A stretch of DNA of 64,000 bases from DMER64 sp049652385 (GCA_049652385.1 JBASDX010000006.1:102638-166637); one strand, 5' to 3'. Counted from the first letter of the stretch, positions 35,638-44,832 are shown. Notes: generated by a model from the sequence alone, not told the origin. Program-made: numbers and translations.

Positions 35638-36651
35638 ATGGCTAAAAAACCATTTCTGCATTTATGCCTGTGGCTTTCCGTTGTCCTAACGGGTTGTGCC
35701 CATTCCGGAACGTATGTTTTTCTGGAAGGTAATGCTTTAGGCACGCTCTATTCCATTACCTACAAAAAACCCTCAGGAGTCCCGCAAGGCTTTGAAGATA
35801 CAGTAAAGAAAAACATAGCCGGATGTTTTGACCGAATCAACCATTCCTTTTCTATATACAACAATCATTCCTTACTTTCCAACATCAACAACAACCGCTC
35901 GCAAGAGACAGACAGCCTGTTCCGTATAGTCTTTCTGAAAGCCCTCCGGATAACGGAGGAAACAGCAGGTGCCTTTGATATTTCGGCAGCTCCTCTTTTT
36001 GACATGTGGGGATTCGGAGCCGAAGAAAGAAAAGCTATAGATACGGAAACACTGGAAGAAATACGCAGTTATACGGGTATGGACAAATTTGTGCTTGAAG
36101 GCACAAAACTTATAAAAAAGGATGCCCGCAGCCGGTTAAACATGAACGGTATTGCCAAGGGTTTTGCTTGTGATTTTATTGCACATACTTTGGAGGGGTT
36201 GGGTATAGAAAATTTACTGATAGAGATAGGAGGAGAGATTGTATGTAAAGGTCTCAATCCCCAAAAGCGTTCCTGGAAGATTGGTATTGACAGTCCTATT
36301 GATGGTAATACGATACCGGGAAAAGATGTATTTGTAACTCTTCGCCTGACAAACAAAGGCCTGGCTACTTCCGGCAATTACAGAAATTATTACATTAAAG
36401 ACGGAGAAAAATTCGCGCACATTATCGATCCGCGCACCGGAACTCAAGTTCATCACAACTTACTAAGCGTCTCAGTTATCGCAGACGATTGCATGACGGC
36501 AGATGCGTATGCCACGGCCTTTATGGTCATGGGAACGGATGCCGCGGTTGCTTTTTTAAAAAAGCAACCTCAATTGGGTGCATACCTTATTTATGAAGAT
36601 AACGGTGTGTTCCGTACGTTTATTACTGACAATATCCAAGTAGATTTATGA
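35638..36651 (+). CDS. apbE: FAD:protein FMN transferase, lipoprotein
   Basis: This 337-residue ApbE enzyme should attach FMN to Thr/Ser of target flavoproteins, such as Na+-NQR or Rnf subunits, outside the cytoplasm. It has a lipobox (LTGC), and family motifs GTLYSITY, MNGIAKGFACDFIA, LIEIGGEIVCKG, LATSGNYRNYY, FAHIIDPRTG and the metal-binding TADAYATAFMVMG. All expected catalytic and metal residues look present. A degenerate paralogue follows with a 4-base overlap. Confidence 0.94.
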   Translation: MAKKPFLHLCLWLSVVLTGCAHSGTYVFLEGNALGTLYSITYKKPSGVPQGFEDTVKKNIAGCFDRINHSFSIYNNHSLLSNINNNRSQETDSLFRIVFLKALRITEETAGAFDISAAPLFDMWGFGAEERKAIDTETLEEIRSYTGMDKFVLEGTKLIKKDARSRLNMNGIAKGFACDFIAHTLEGLGIENLLIEIGGEIVCKGLNPQKRSWKIGIDSPIDGNTIPGKDVFVTLRLTNKGLATSGNYRNYYIKDGEKFAHIIDPRTGTQVHHNLLSVSVIADDCMTADAYATAFMVMGTDAAVAFLKKQPQLGAYLIYEDNGVFRTFITDNIQVDL

Positions 36652-37652
36652 AGCGTTGTCTTATACTGCTGTTAGCTTTTACCGGATGTCTGCTTATCTA
36701 TTCCGGCTGCAACCCCAAAGAGGGATACAACACCTTTACCGGAGTTGTCATGGGGTATTCTTTTAAAATTGTATATCAAACACCGGCATATGCCCCCTGG
36801 ACTTTCCGTTCTGACCTCAAACGTGAATTGAACAAAACCGTACAAGATATTGATAAATCCCTATCGTTGTATTACAAGGGGTCTGTTATCAATCAAGTAA
36901 ACACAAATAAAATAACGGAAGCAGATTCCCTGTTTATTACTGTTTTCAAGGAAACGAAAAGGGCGTCCCAATATACAGGAGCCGCTCTGAATATAACATC
37001 CCGGCCATTACAGCAATTATGGGGTTACAATCTTATTCACTACCAAACAATAACAGAAGAACAAATAGAAAAAGTGCTGCCTTATGTGGGGTTCGACAAA
37101 GTCCATCTTGAAAACGGCAAAATCGTGAAGGACGATCCCAGGATTTCCATTAACCTGAATACCCCGGGCATCGGATACAGCGTCGATCTTTTTGCCCACA
37201 TGCTCAATAACCATAAAGTTATCAATTATATGATAGAGGCCGGAGAAGTCATATGTTGCAAAGGTGTGAATCCATCGGGTGCTCCGTGGCGCATACAACT
37301 TGACCGGGAATCAACCCATGTGTTGTATATGGAAGACAAATGTGTAACCGTCCACGGCAAATTGTTTGAATTGATCCGCAAAGACAACAAGCTCTACAGC
37401 TATTTATTTGATCCCAGGACAGGTTATCCTTTTGAAAACAAACTGGTCAATGTGGTTGTAGTAGCCGACAAAGGCCTGACATCGGCACTTCTCAGTTTGT
37501 CGCTCTTTTCCATGGGTCTGGAAAAAAGCATAGCTTTTATCGAAGCTCATCCTGCTATCCAGGGCCTTCTTTTTTATTGTGAAGACGATACCATAAAAAC
37601 ATATATTACGCCCAATATTTCCAAGCGTCATGAAACACAATATTTCCCGTAG
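36648..37652 (+). CDS. ApbE-like lipoprotein lacking catalytic residues
   Basis: This 334-residue lipoprotein (lipobox YSGC) is clearly homologous to the preceding ApbE over its full length, but the key motifs have decayed. MNGIAKG becomes LNTPGIG, EIGGE becomes EAGEV, TSGNY becomes VHGKL, HIIDP becomes YLFDP. The metal site TADAYAT becomes TSALLSL, losing both the Asp and the Thr. FMN transfer therefore looks impossible. The reading frame is intact, so a binding or regulatory role is more likely than a decaying pseudogene. Translation is probably coupled to apbE. Confidence 0.85.
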   Translation: MKRCLILLLAFTGCLLIYSGCNPKEGYNTFTGVVMGYSFKIVYQTPAYAPWTFRSDLKRELNKTVQDIDKSLSLYYKGSVINQVNTNKITEADSLFITVFKETKRASQYTGAALNITSRPLQQLWGYNLIHYQTITEEQIEKVLPYVGFDKVHLENGKIVKDDPRISINLNTPGIGYSVDLFAHMLNNHKVINYMIEAGEVICCKGVNPSGAPWRIQLDRESTHVLYMEDKCVTVHGKLFELIRKDNKLYSYLFDPRTGYPFENKLVNVVVVADKGLTSALLSLSLFSMGLEKSIAFIEAHPAIQGLLFYCEDDTIKTYITPNISKRHETQYFP

Positions 37653-39264
37653 GTCTTTTCTAAAAAAAAGCTTCTGTACAGGTTCGGCCCTTATAGCTTC
37701 TGCAAGCAGTCTCTCCGGTACTACACGCGCATTCCGTATTTCACAACCATTTGATACCATCATCCGTAACGGTTTCATCTTTACGGGAGACGGTTCTGCT
37801 CCCTACAAGGGTGACGTAGGCATTAAAGACGGTCGTATAGCGGCTCTCGGACAATTGGGGGACTATGCAGACAGCATAACTGATGCAAAGGGCATGGCCA
37901 TCAGTCCCGGTTTCATAGATCTGCATACCCATACAGACACTAACCTGTTTCAGTGCCCGAAAGGCGACAGCCGTATTTACCAAGGCGTAACAACAGATAT
38001 CGGCGGAAATTGCGGAGGTTCTCCTTTCCCTGCCGGTCCGTACAACAACGCGGCTTCATTTCTGGAAAACCTGCAACAGCAAAAAATCGGCATCAATTAC
38101 GGTTCTTTTACAGGACAAGGATCCATACGTTCTGCCGTTATGGGAGATTGGGACCGGGTAGCCGGCAAAGAACAACTCAAAGCCATGCAGAAGTTGCTGG
38201 AAGAGCAGCTGGAACAAGGCAGTGTAGGTATGTCGTGCGGCCTGGAATATGCGCCGGGCGCCTACGCTTCCAATGAAGAACTCGTTGCACTGCTCAAGGT
38301 AGTAGCCAAACACAACAAGTTGTTTGCCATACACATGCGAAACGAAGACGACCGCGTGGAGCAAGCCGTATCGGAGGCCATCTCTATGGCACAAGAAGCC
38401 GGGGCCCGATTGCAAATATCACATTTGAAAGCACAGAATTTTGATAATTGGCACAAAGGCCCCCGTCTGATCCGCCTGATTGAAGAGGCCCGGAACAACG
38501 GATTGGATGTGGCGTTTGACAGATACCCCTATATTGCTTTTTCAACAGGTCTGAGCAGTTTCATTCCTCTGGAAGGCAGGCAGGGAACAACGGACGACGT
38601 ACTCAATCGATTGAAAGACAAAGAAACAGAAAAGATTTTCGGAGCCTATGCCCGCTCCCGCTTTACCCGTTTTGGCGGCATCCATAATGTAGTCATATCG
38701 GCTTGTGCCTTGCCGCATAATAAAGAAACGTACATGGGTAAAAATTTGGAAGAATGTTCCCGCTTGTCCGGTAAGCAAGCCTGGGATTTTGTCAGAGACC
38801 TTTTGATAGAAGAGCGTTTGCAATCGAGTATTGTTGTCTTTGCCATGACAGAAGACAATGTGCGCCTTTTCTTATCCCATCCCTTAGGCATGCCGGCTTC
38901 TGACGGAAGTGTGTATTCCCCGCACGGACCTCTGTCGGAAACCATACCGCATCCTCGCTCCTACGGTACCTTTCCACGTTTTTTAGGCAAATATTGCCGG
39001 GACGAAAAATTGATGGACTTTGCACAGGCCGTGAAAAAAATCACTGCTTTACCTGCCTCCAGACTGGGTTTGAAAGACAGAGGATTGTTGGTACCCGGCT
39101 ACAGGGCCGATGTGGTGGTTTTTGACCCGGCAGCCGTCATGGATAAAGCTACTTTTGAAAACCCCCACCAATTCCCAAAGGGGATCCCCCACGTATGGGT
39201 TAACGGCGTACATACCATTTTCAACGGTACCCATACGGGAGCTTTATCCGGTCACATCATCTGA
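37630..39264 (+). CDS. Tat-exported amidohydrolase (D-aminoacylase-like)
   Basis: This 544-residue protein begins with a twin-arginine signal (SRRSFLKK). The amidohydrolase fold has the metal motif IDLHTHTDTN near residue 98, GGNCGG, CGLEYAPGAYAS, IHMRNEDD and QISHLKAQN. A C-terminal beta-sandwich segment GLLVPGYRADVVVFDP completes the fold. This pattern matches N-acyl-D-amino-acid deacylases and dihydroorotase-like enzymes. It overlaps the ApbE-like gene by 23 bases and converges on the helicase gene with a 21-base overlap. Confidence 0.88.
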   Translation: MKHNISRRSFLKKSFCTGSALIASASSLSGTTRAFRISQPFDTIIRNGFIFTGDGSAPYKGDVGIKDGRIAALGQLGDYADSITDAKGMAISPGFIDLHTHTDTNLFQCPKGDSRIYQGVTTDIGGNCGGSPFPAGPYNNAASFLENLQQQKIGINYGSFTGQGSIRSAVMGDWDRVAGKEQLKAMQKLLEEQLEQGSVGMSCGLEYAPGAYASNEELVALLKVVAKHNKLFAIHMRNEDDRVEQAVSEAISMAQEAGARLQISHLKAQNFDNWHKGPRLIRLIEEARNNGLDVAFDRYPYIAFSTGLSSFIPLEGRQGTTDDVLNRLKDKETEKIFGAYARSRFTRFGGIHNVVISACALPHNKETYMGKNLEECSRLSGKQAWDFVRDLLIEERLQSSIVVFAMTEDNVRLFLSHPLGMPASDGSVYSPHGPLSETIPHPRSYGTFPRFLGKYCRDEKLMDFAQAVKKITALPASRLGLKDRGLLVPGYRADVVVFDPAAVMDKATFENPHQFPKGIPHVWVNGVHTIFNGTHTGALSGHII

Positions 39265-42200
39265 AGAAAAATAAAGCAGACGGCCTTCTACCTGCGGATA
39301 TCCCATACGTTTTAAAGCAGATACATACCTGCTGATTTGTCTTTGGTGCATAGATTCAGGTATTCCAAATTTGTAGTCCAATACAACTACCTTACCTTCT
39401 TTTTCCATGATCCTGTCCGGACGCATAGCACCGTAAGGTCCCAGGATTGTCGGTTCATTTCTTACCTTCCAGGACCCGTCATACCATTCGGCTATTTCCG
39501 GTTGGTTTAATTTTTCTTCAATAACCCTTACCATTTTTTTTATGTGCTGCGGATTGCCGGAAAGCTCCCCTTCCTGTACCAGTGCTTCCAAAGCAGCCGG
39601 AATATCTTCACGGGTGTAAATCAAAGCAAGTGCCTTGTGCAACACAATCCCCCACTGGCGCATGGAGTCATCGGGAGCGTAATTAAATCCATCATCCGGC
39701 TGTAATTGCAACGTTTTATAAAAATCGCCAGACTCATAAGACCATAAAGTATAAGAGTCTGCTTCTTCAGGACGGGCAGCTTTCTTGACGATTTTCTTTT
39801 CCTCCCCGGGAATACCGCCGCAAGAGCGCCACACGAAGTCTTTTTTCCAATCCGCTGAAGGTTCCATGACAGAAAGAGCCTCTCTTATAGGTCCGGAAAT
39901 AAAATCCATAGCATTCTTTTCTGTAAAAGGCAGGAACATATACAACTCCTGCTGAGGCCTGGTTATGGCCACATAAAGCAAATTCAACGCATCTAAAAGA
40001 CGTTGGCTGTATTCCAGGTAATAATCTTTCGCAAAATACGTATGCTGCAGCTTATCGTTGTATTGCACCGGTAACAACGGCAGGATGTCAAACGGGCTTG
40101 TGACTGCATGGGCCCATATAATATTCTCCCCTTTTCTTGGATCGAGCGCCCAATCACAAAACGGAATAACCACCACAGGAGCTTCCAGTCCTTTAGCCTT
40201 ATGGATGGTCATCATGCGGATAGCTTCGTGCGGAACGTCTGTCGAGAGCATTTTCTCTTTTCCTCGCTCATGCCACCATTTTAGAAAAGCATACGTGCTG
40301 CCGCCCTGTTGTGTGAAAAAATCAAATATGCAGTCGTGTAAATCCTGAAGATAGGGGAAAGCCGTTGTTGCCCGGGACCATTCCATGTGCCGGAGTACTG
40401 CTTCAAAAGCATCCGGCAACGGCAAAAGCCTGAGTTTCGCAAGAAAGTCCGGATCCAGCGCCGAATCTCTTTTGCCCATTGCTCCGGCCAGGACAGATAC
40501 GGTTTCTGCAGTTGTCGAATCTTGCGGAAAGAGCGCCAGAGTAAACAACGCAATCGATAAATTGACATAGGGAGAAGCTGCCGTATAAAGCGAATCTTCT
40601 GTCAACAAAGGTATGTCTCCGTGCTGTAAAAAGAATCGGGATACAGTACGTGCATCTGTCCTTGAGCGAACCAGGATAAGTATGTCGGAAGGCGTATACC
40701 CCCGGTCCAGCAGCGCATGCAGCAACTCCTGCAGCTTGCTCAACACCTTCTCTTCTGCTTCTTCTTTGTCCGATGCGTACAAAGCGTCAATCTGTACAAA
40801 CCCTTCTTCATCCCCATCCCCTGCTTCCTTCACGGGACCCCGGATTTCATGGTTCTTATAAGCCGCCCTAAGCAAATTACCCATATAGGCCCTGTCGTTC
40901 TGCTCCAAAAACGTATCTTGTGCCAGTTTGGCCTTGAGCTGACCGGTAAGAGATTGGCATACACCTTCTGTAAGTTCATTTACAAAATGGATAATCTGCG
41001 GAGCGCTCCTGAAATTAGTGTGCAAAGAAGCAGCCTCCAGTCCCAAAGGGGCCAACATCGCGTCTTTTTCCAAAGACTCCCCTAAAATCCTCCAATCGCT
41101 GTTCCTCCATCTGTATATCGATTGCTTGACATCTCCTACAATCAACGAATCGTACCCTTCCGACAAACCGTTTCTGACTAAAGGATGCATATTTTGCCAC
41201 TGCAAAACAGACGTATCTTGAAATTCATCCAAAAGAAAAGAGTCGTAACGGCTTCCCGTCTTTTCATATACAAAAGGAACATTTCCGTCTCCTACCAGGC
41301 GGTTAAGCAAATACGTAGCATCACCTATATCCAACGTTCCTTGTTCTTCCTGTATCTGTCTTGCCGTAGTCATGATGTCTGCCAGCAGACCCATTTGTGG
41401 TATTTGTTCCTTAATGGCAACCGCCGTAGCGTAAGCTCTGTAATCCGTTTTGTAACATTCCAATATTTCCCGGAGTACTGGTAATAATACGGGCTGTAAT
41501 GCCAAGAGTCCTTCCGGCGTGCTTTTGTTAAACCACAGTGACTCTTTTCCCTCTGCCGCTTCTAACACGCGTGTGCCGGGTATGTATGCGTCCACAGGAA
41601 GATGAGGATGGGTAATTTTCTTGAAATACCCCGCAAAGGAAGTGTTTTTATAGGGGAAATCGAACGTTGAAAAACCGTTCTCCTCCAAAACATCCAAAGC
41701 TCTTTGACCCAGGACGGACATACTGTTTTCAAAACCCTCTATAACAACCCTATACGTTTGCATATAGGCTTTTAAGAAATTTCGGTCAGACAACAAACCG
41801 GCAAAAGACTCACCCATGCCTCTGAAAGATTCCCGCATGGCTTGCCGGCCTGTTTGCTTCAGCATGCGCGCTGTATTCCATCTTCCGGACCGTGTCAGTC
41901 TCTCATAAATTATTTCCTTAAACCAGGATAGCAAATGTTCGTCATCCGGAATACGTGCAATAATCCTGCGAGCCGTTCTCTCCAGCAGATACTCTGTGTC
42001 CGTATCTACCGTGTAGCCGCGCGAAAATCCGGATTCCAGTAAAAAGGATTGCAATACACGGTAAAAAAAGGCATCCAATGTAGTTATGGAAAACCGGGAA
42101 TAATTGTGGAGGATAAAAGGATATACCTTAGCCGCCCTTCTTATAAGCTCTTTACGCTCCAAACCTGTTTCTTCTGAAAGCGCTTCTGACATAGCTGTAT

Positions 42201-42408
42201 CTTCCCCCCGCGCCAGGCGTTCCAGATTATCCAGGATGCGTGTTTTCATCTCCCGGGTGGCTTTATTTGTAAACGTTACCGCCAGGATCCTGTTGAAAGA
42301 CTGAACGTCAAAACGATTTTTGTTCCCCAGCACCAGAGACAAATAGGCCAGAGTCAACCGGTACGTTTTGCCGGTACCGGCAGAAGCTTTGTATATTTTA
42401 AGCGCCAT
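39244..42408 (-). CDS. UvrD-type helicase with C-terminal nuclease domain (AddA-like)
   Basis: This protein is about 1054 residues. Helicase motifs are Walker A YKASAGTGKTYRL at the N-terminus, LLDEFQDTSVLQW, VGDVKQSIYRWRN, MTIHKAKGLEAPVV and LYVAITRPQQELY. The end holds a RecB-type PD-(D/E)XK nuclease, with RPDRI and VLDYKFG near residue 1009. The architecture is that of the AddA subunit of the double-strand-break repair helicase-nuclease. No AddB gene is adjacent. The Met at 42408 fits better than that at 42417 and overlaps prfB by 11 bases. Confidence 0.9.
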   Translation of the reverse strand: MALKIYKASAGTGKTYRLTLAYLSLVLGNKNRFDVQSFNRILAVTFTNKATREMKTRILDNLERLARGEDTAMSEALSEETGLERKELIRRAAKVYPFILHNYSRFSITTLDAFFYRVLQSFLLESGFSRGYTVDTDTEYLLERTARRIIARIPDDEHLLSWFKEIIYERLTRSGRWNTARMLKQTGRQAMRESFRGMGESFAGLLSDRNFLKAYMQTYRVVIEGFENSMSVLGQRALDVLEENGFSTFDFPYKNTSFAGYFKKITHPHLPVDAYIPGTRVLEAAEGKESLWFNKSTPEGLLALQPVLLPVLREILECYKTDYRAYATAVAIKEQIPQMGLLADIMTTARQIQEEQGTLDIGDATYLLNRLVGDGNVPFVYEKTGSRYDSFLLDEFQDTSVLQWQNMHPLVRNGLSEGYDSLIVGDVKQSIYRWRNSDWRILGESLEKDAMLAPLGLEAASLHTNFRSAPQIIHFVNELTEGVCQSLTGQLKAKLAQDTFLEQNDRAYMGNLLRAAYKNHEIRGPVKEAGDGDEEGFVQIDALYASDKEEAEEKVLSKLQELLHALLDRGYTPSDILILVRSRTDARTVSRFFLQHGDIPLLTEDSLYTAASPYVNLSIALFTLALFPQDSTTAETVSVLAGAMGKRDSALDPDFLAKLRLLPLPDAFEAVLRHMEWSRATTAFPYLQDLHDCIFDFFTQQGGSTYAFLKWWHERGKEKMLSTDVPHEAIRMMTIHKAKGLEAPVVVIPFCDWALDPRKGENIIWAHAVTSPFDILPLLPVQYNDKLQHTYFAKDYYLEYSQRLLDALNLLYVAITRPQQELYMFLPFTEKNAMDFISGPIREALSVMEPSADWKKDFVWRSCGGIPGEEKKIVKKAARPEEADSYTLWSYESGDFYKTLQLQPDDGFNYAPDDSMRQWGIVLHKALALIYTREDIPAALEALVQEGELSGNPQHIKKMVRVIEEKLNQPEIAEWYDGSWKVRNEPTILGPYGAMRPDRIMEKEGKVVVLDYKFGIPESMHQRQISRYVSALKRMGYPQVEGRLLYFSSDDVTG

Positions 42409-43484
42409 GGGCAGCACCTTCCAGGAGATAAGCCTGGATGAAAGCCTGCAAATCGCCGTCCAGCACGGCTGTCGTATCGGTTACTTCCAATCCTGTACGG
42501 TGGTCTTTAACCATTTTGTACGGATGGAGCGTATAGGAGCGGATTTGAGAACCCCATTCAATTTTCTTTTTCTGCTCTTCCAGCTCAGATTCTTTTTCCC
42601 TTCGTTTTTCCAACTCCATTTCATACAAATGCGATTTGAGGATCCTCAAAGCATTTTGTTTATTATCAAACTGGCTTCTCGATTCTGTGTTCTCCACAAC
42701 TATTCCCGTTGGAATATGACGGACACGCACCCCCGTTTCTACTTTATTTACATTCTGCCCGCCGGCTCCGCTGGAACGGTATGTATCCCATTCCAAATCG
42801 GAAGGATTGATGGCTATTTCTATCGTATCGTCAACGGCAGGATATACAAAAACGGAAGAAAAAGTAGTCTGCCTTTTTCCCTGGGCGTTGAAGGGAGAAA
42901 TCCTCACCAATCTATGCACTCCGTTTTCTGCTTTCAGGTACCCGTATGCATAAGGCCCCTCAAATTCCAACGTACACGATTTGATACCGGCTTCATCTCC
43001 TTCCAGCACATGGTGCACCCTGACCTTATAACCGTTCCTCTCTCCCCAGCGCGTATACATCCTCATGAGCATGCCGGACCAATCGTTACTTTCCGTTCCA
43101 CCCGCTCCCGAATTGATTTTTAACAAAGCCCCAAGGTTGTCTCCTTCTCCGCTGAGCATACTTTTCAGCTCTTCTGCCTCTATCCATTCCAGAACCAAAG
43201 CTGTTTGTTTATCCAAATCCTGTTGCGGGGCTTCCAGTTCCGCCAAAATTTTTACATCTTCCAGTCCTTCATGAATCTTGTAATAACTGTCTAAAGCCGT
43301 TTTTATCAAAGCCTGTTTTTTCAACAATACTTCCCCGTCTTTGGGATTATCCCAAAAACCTGCCTGTTGAGAAATTTCGGTAAGAGATTGCAGTTCTTTT
43401 TCTTTGGCATCTATGTCAAAGATACCTCCTTAACCGCTGCCCGCGTTGCAGCAGTTTTTTATAATTATCAGACGTATATTCCAT
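42398..43484 (-). CDS. prfB: Peptide chain release factor 2, programmed +1 frameshift
   Basis: RF2 terminates translation at UGA and UAA. The gene begins at 43484 with 22 codons (MEYTSDNYKKLLQRGQRLRR and two more), reaches an in-frame TGA at 43418-43416, and continues in the +1 frame from GAC at 43417 to 42398. That gives about 361 residues. The recognition motif SPF lies in RISPFNAQ and the catalytic GGQ in SSGAGGQNVNKVETG. The frameshift site has the classic AGGAGG-TAT-CTTTGAC layout, so RF2 should control its own synthesis. Confidence 0.96.
43415..43430 (-). promoter_or_regulatory. prfB +1 frameshift signal
   Basis: On the minus strand AGGAGG (43430-43425) is followed by TAT and then CTTTGAC (43421-43415). 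The ribosome slips from CTT to TTT when RF2 is scarce. The layout is nearly identical to the well-known E. coli site, including the 3-base spacing. Confidence 0.95.
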
Positions 43485-43491
43485 AGCAGCA

Positions 43492-43499
43492 CAAAGTTA
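43492..43499 (-). promoter_or_regulatory. -7 element TAACTTTG for prfB, overlapping the upstream stop
   Basis: On the minus strand TAACTTTG lies 7 bases before the prfB ATG at 43484. Its TAA is also the stop codon of the upstream metalloprotease gene, the same arrangement as at 21257-21264. Confidence 0.5.
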
Positions 43500-44042
43500 A
43501 TGATTTAATTCTTTTCTTAAGGACTTCCAGTCAGGGAGCTCTTTTTCCAGTATCCTGTAAAAATTTTTGTCGTGACGGGCCTCCAGCAAATGGCACAACT
43601 CATGCACAATGACGTATTCAATACAAGCCGGGGATTTATAATACAGTCTCAAATTCAGAGTAATATAACCCGTTTTTAAAGAGCAGCTACCCCATCGGGT
43701 GTTCATTTCACGCACCCGCCATCCTTTGGGGCGTACTCCGTATTGTTTATCAAAACGATGTTCCCAGGGTTGCGCCAGCTCTTTGAATAACGCAGCCGCT
43801 TGCTCCGTCAGCCGCTTCCGCTCCGGCCCTTTGGAGGGAAGAACAGGCTCTCTTTGCAATGCTTTCTGCCGCTCACGAATCCAATCTGCCTTTTGTTTTA
43901 CAAAACGCTCTATGTGTCCGTACGTCATCCAAAAAGGTGCTCTGACATGAACCGACCCGTTGCGTTTTACCGATATGGAAACCGATTTGCGGGAAGCTTT
44001 GTCCACAATATACGTGATCCCTTCCGTTTCTTTAATGCTCAT
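43497..44042 (-). CDS. YgjP-like zinc metallopeptidase (DUF45)
   Basis: This 181-residue protein matches the YgjP/DUF45 family: KRNGSVHVRAPFWMT, VREMNTRWGSCSLKTGYI and the zinc motif VIVHELCHLLEARHDKNF (HExxH, with a downstream His). The start at 44042 (MSIKETEG) is preferred, because the upstream Met lies inside a terminator hairpin at 44051-44075. Function in the family is unclear. Its stop codon forms part of the prfB promoter element. Confidence 0.88.
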   Translation of the reverse strand: MSIKETEGITYIVDKASRKSVSISVKRNGSVHVRAPFWMTYGHIERFVKQKADWIRERQKALQREPVLPSKGPERKRLTEQAAALFKELAQPWEHRFDKQYGVRPKGWRVREMNTRWGSCSLKTGYITLNLRLYYKSPACIEYVIVHELCHLLEARHDKNFYRILEKELPDWKSLRKELNH

Positions 44043-44075
44043 AAATAAAAAAGCTGCCTTCATCAAAGACAGCTT
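44041..44075 (-). terminator. Rho-independent terminator of the 44-codon transcript
   Basis: On the minus strand AAGCTGTCTT pairs with AAGGCAGCTT (ten pairs, one of them G-U) around a TGATG loop, followed by TTTTTATTT. It lies about 30 bases after the small ORF stop and ends at the start of the YgjP-like gene. Confidence 0.85.
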
Positions 44076-44104
44076 CACTGTTTAGCAATGTTTGGTTTAT
44101 CCTC

Positions 44105-44239
44105 TTAGAAAGTGAAATAAAACAAATCTCTGAAAATGTTTAAGAAACTTACCAGAAAATCATAAATGGGTTCTGCCCATGCGAAGTCTCCAAAAATTTC
44201 TTGCCAGAAGTCTTTCAACCATTGCCAAACAGGTTCCAT
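44105..44239 (-). CDS. Possible 44-residue aromatic-rich small protein
   Basis: A 44-codon ORF starts MEPVWQWLKDFWQEIFGDFA and ends NIFRDLFYFTF, with 15 aromatic residues (four Trp, nine Phe, two Tyr). The pattern of hydrophobic and charged residues suggests an amphipathic or membrane-bound helix. An in-frame ATG at 44263 would add eight residues. It fills most of a 270-base gap and has its own promoter (44313-44342) and terminator (44041-44075), so a discrete transcript is likely. It could instead be a small RNA. I recognise no family. Confidence 0.5.
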   Translation of the reverse strand: MEPVWQWLKDFWQEIFGDFAWAEPIYDFLVSFLNIFRDLFYFTF

Positions 44240-44312
44240 GTTGTGAAAAGATAAAAAAGTCATGACTGTAATATATTAAGTTAACAATTAAATGGTCGCT
44301 TTGTCAGCAATA

Positions 44313-44342
44313 CAAAGATATAAATATTTTTAATCCAACAAA
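44313..44342 (-). promoter_or_regulatory. Two-element promoter of the 44-codon transcript
   Basis: On the minus strand TTTG (44342-44339), an 18-base gap and TATCTTTG (44320-44313) match the Bacteroidota promoter in both elements. Transcription should begin near 44305, about 40 to 65 bases before the two candidate ATGs. Confidence 0.65.
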
Positions 44343-44351
44343 AAATTTATC

Positions 44352-44828
44352 TTATTCCTCATTTTCTTGTAATCCTTCAAGAGCTTGAATAATCTGGTGG
44401 TACGTATACCCCCTGCCCAGTGCAAACCGTATGAGTTTCTCTTTGTTCTTTTGCCTGTCCGGCTCTTTCAAAACGGTTTGTTTCCTTTCCAGGGCTGCCT
44501 GTAGATTATACATATATTCTTGTGTATCAACGCTTTCTAATGCTTCTGACAAGATATTTTCCGGTATGTTTTTGCTCCTCAACCCGACTTGTATTTTTAC
44601 CGGCCCCCATCCTTGCAAACGTATTTTGTCTTTTACATACGCACAGGCATATCTTTTTTCATCTATAAATCCGTGCGTTTCCAATGCGGAAATAATCTGT
44701 TCAACAACGGGCTTTGCCACACCTTTCTTTTGTAAAGCGGAACGTATATCCCATTTACATTTCTCACTGCGGCTGCACAAAGCCATCATACGGGCCAAAT
44801 ATTTTTCGTATGCAGGATCGTTTTTCAT
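44352..44828 (-). CDS. recX: RecX-family regulator of RecA
   Basis: This 158-residue protein has the three-helix repeats of RecX: YEKYLARMMALCSRSEKCKW, then QIISALETHGFIDEKRYACAY and a C-terminal repeat with FALGRGYTYHQIIQAL. RecX caps or destabilises RecA filaments. The Met at 44828 gives a start 4 bases after the rlmN stop; the longer form from 44855 would overlap rlmN. recA lies about 1.1 kb away, divergent from the rlmN-recX pair. Confidence 0.85.
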   Translation of the reverse strand: MKNDPAYEKYLARMMALCSRSEKCKWDIRSALQKKGVAKPVVEQIISALETHGFIDEKRYACAYVKDKIRLQGWGPVKIQVGLRSKNIPENILSEALESVDTQEYMYNLQAALERKQTVLKEPDRQKNKEKLIRFALGRGYTYHQIIQALEGLQENEE

Positions 44829-44832
44829 GGTT

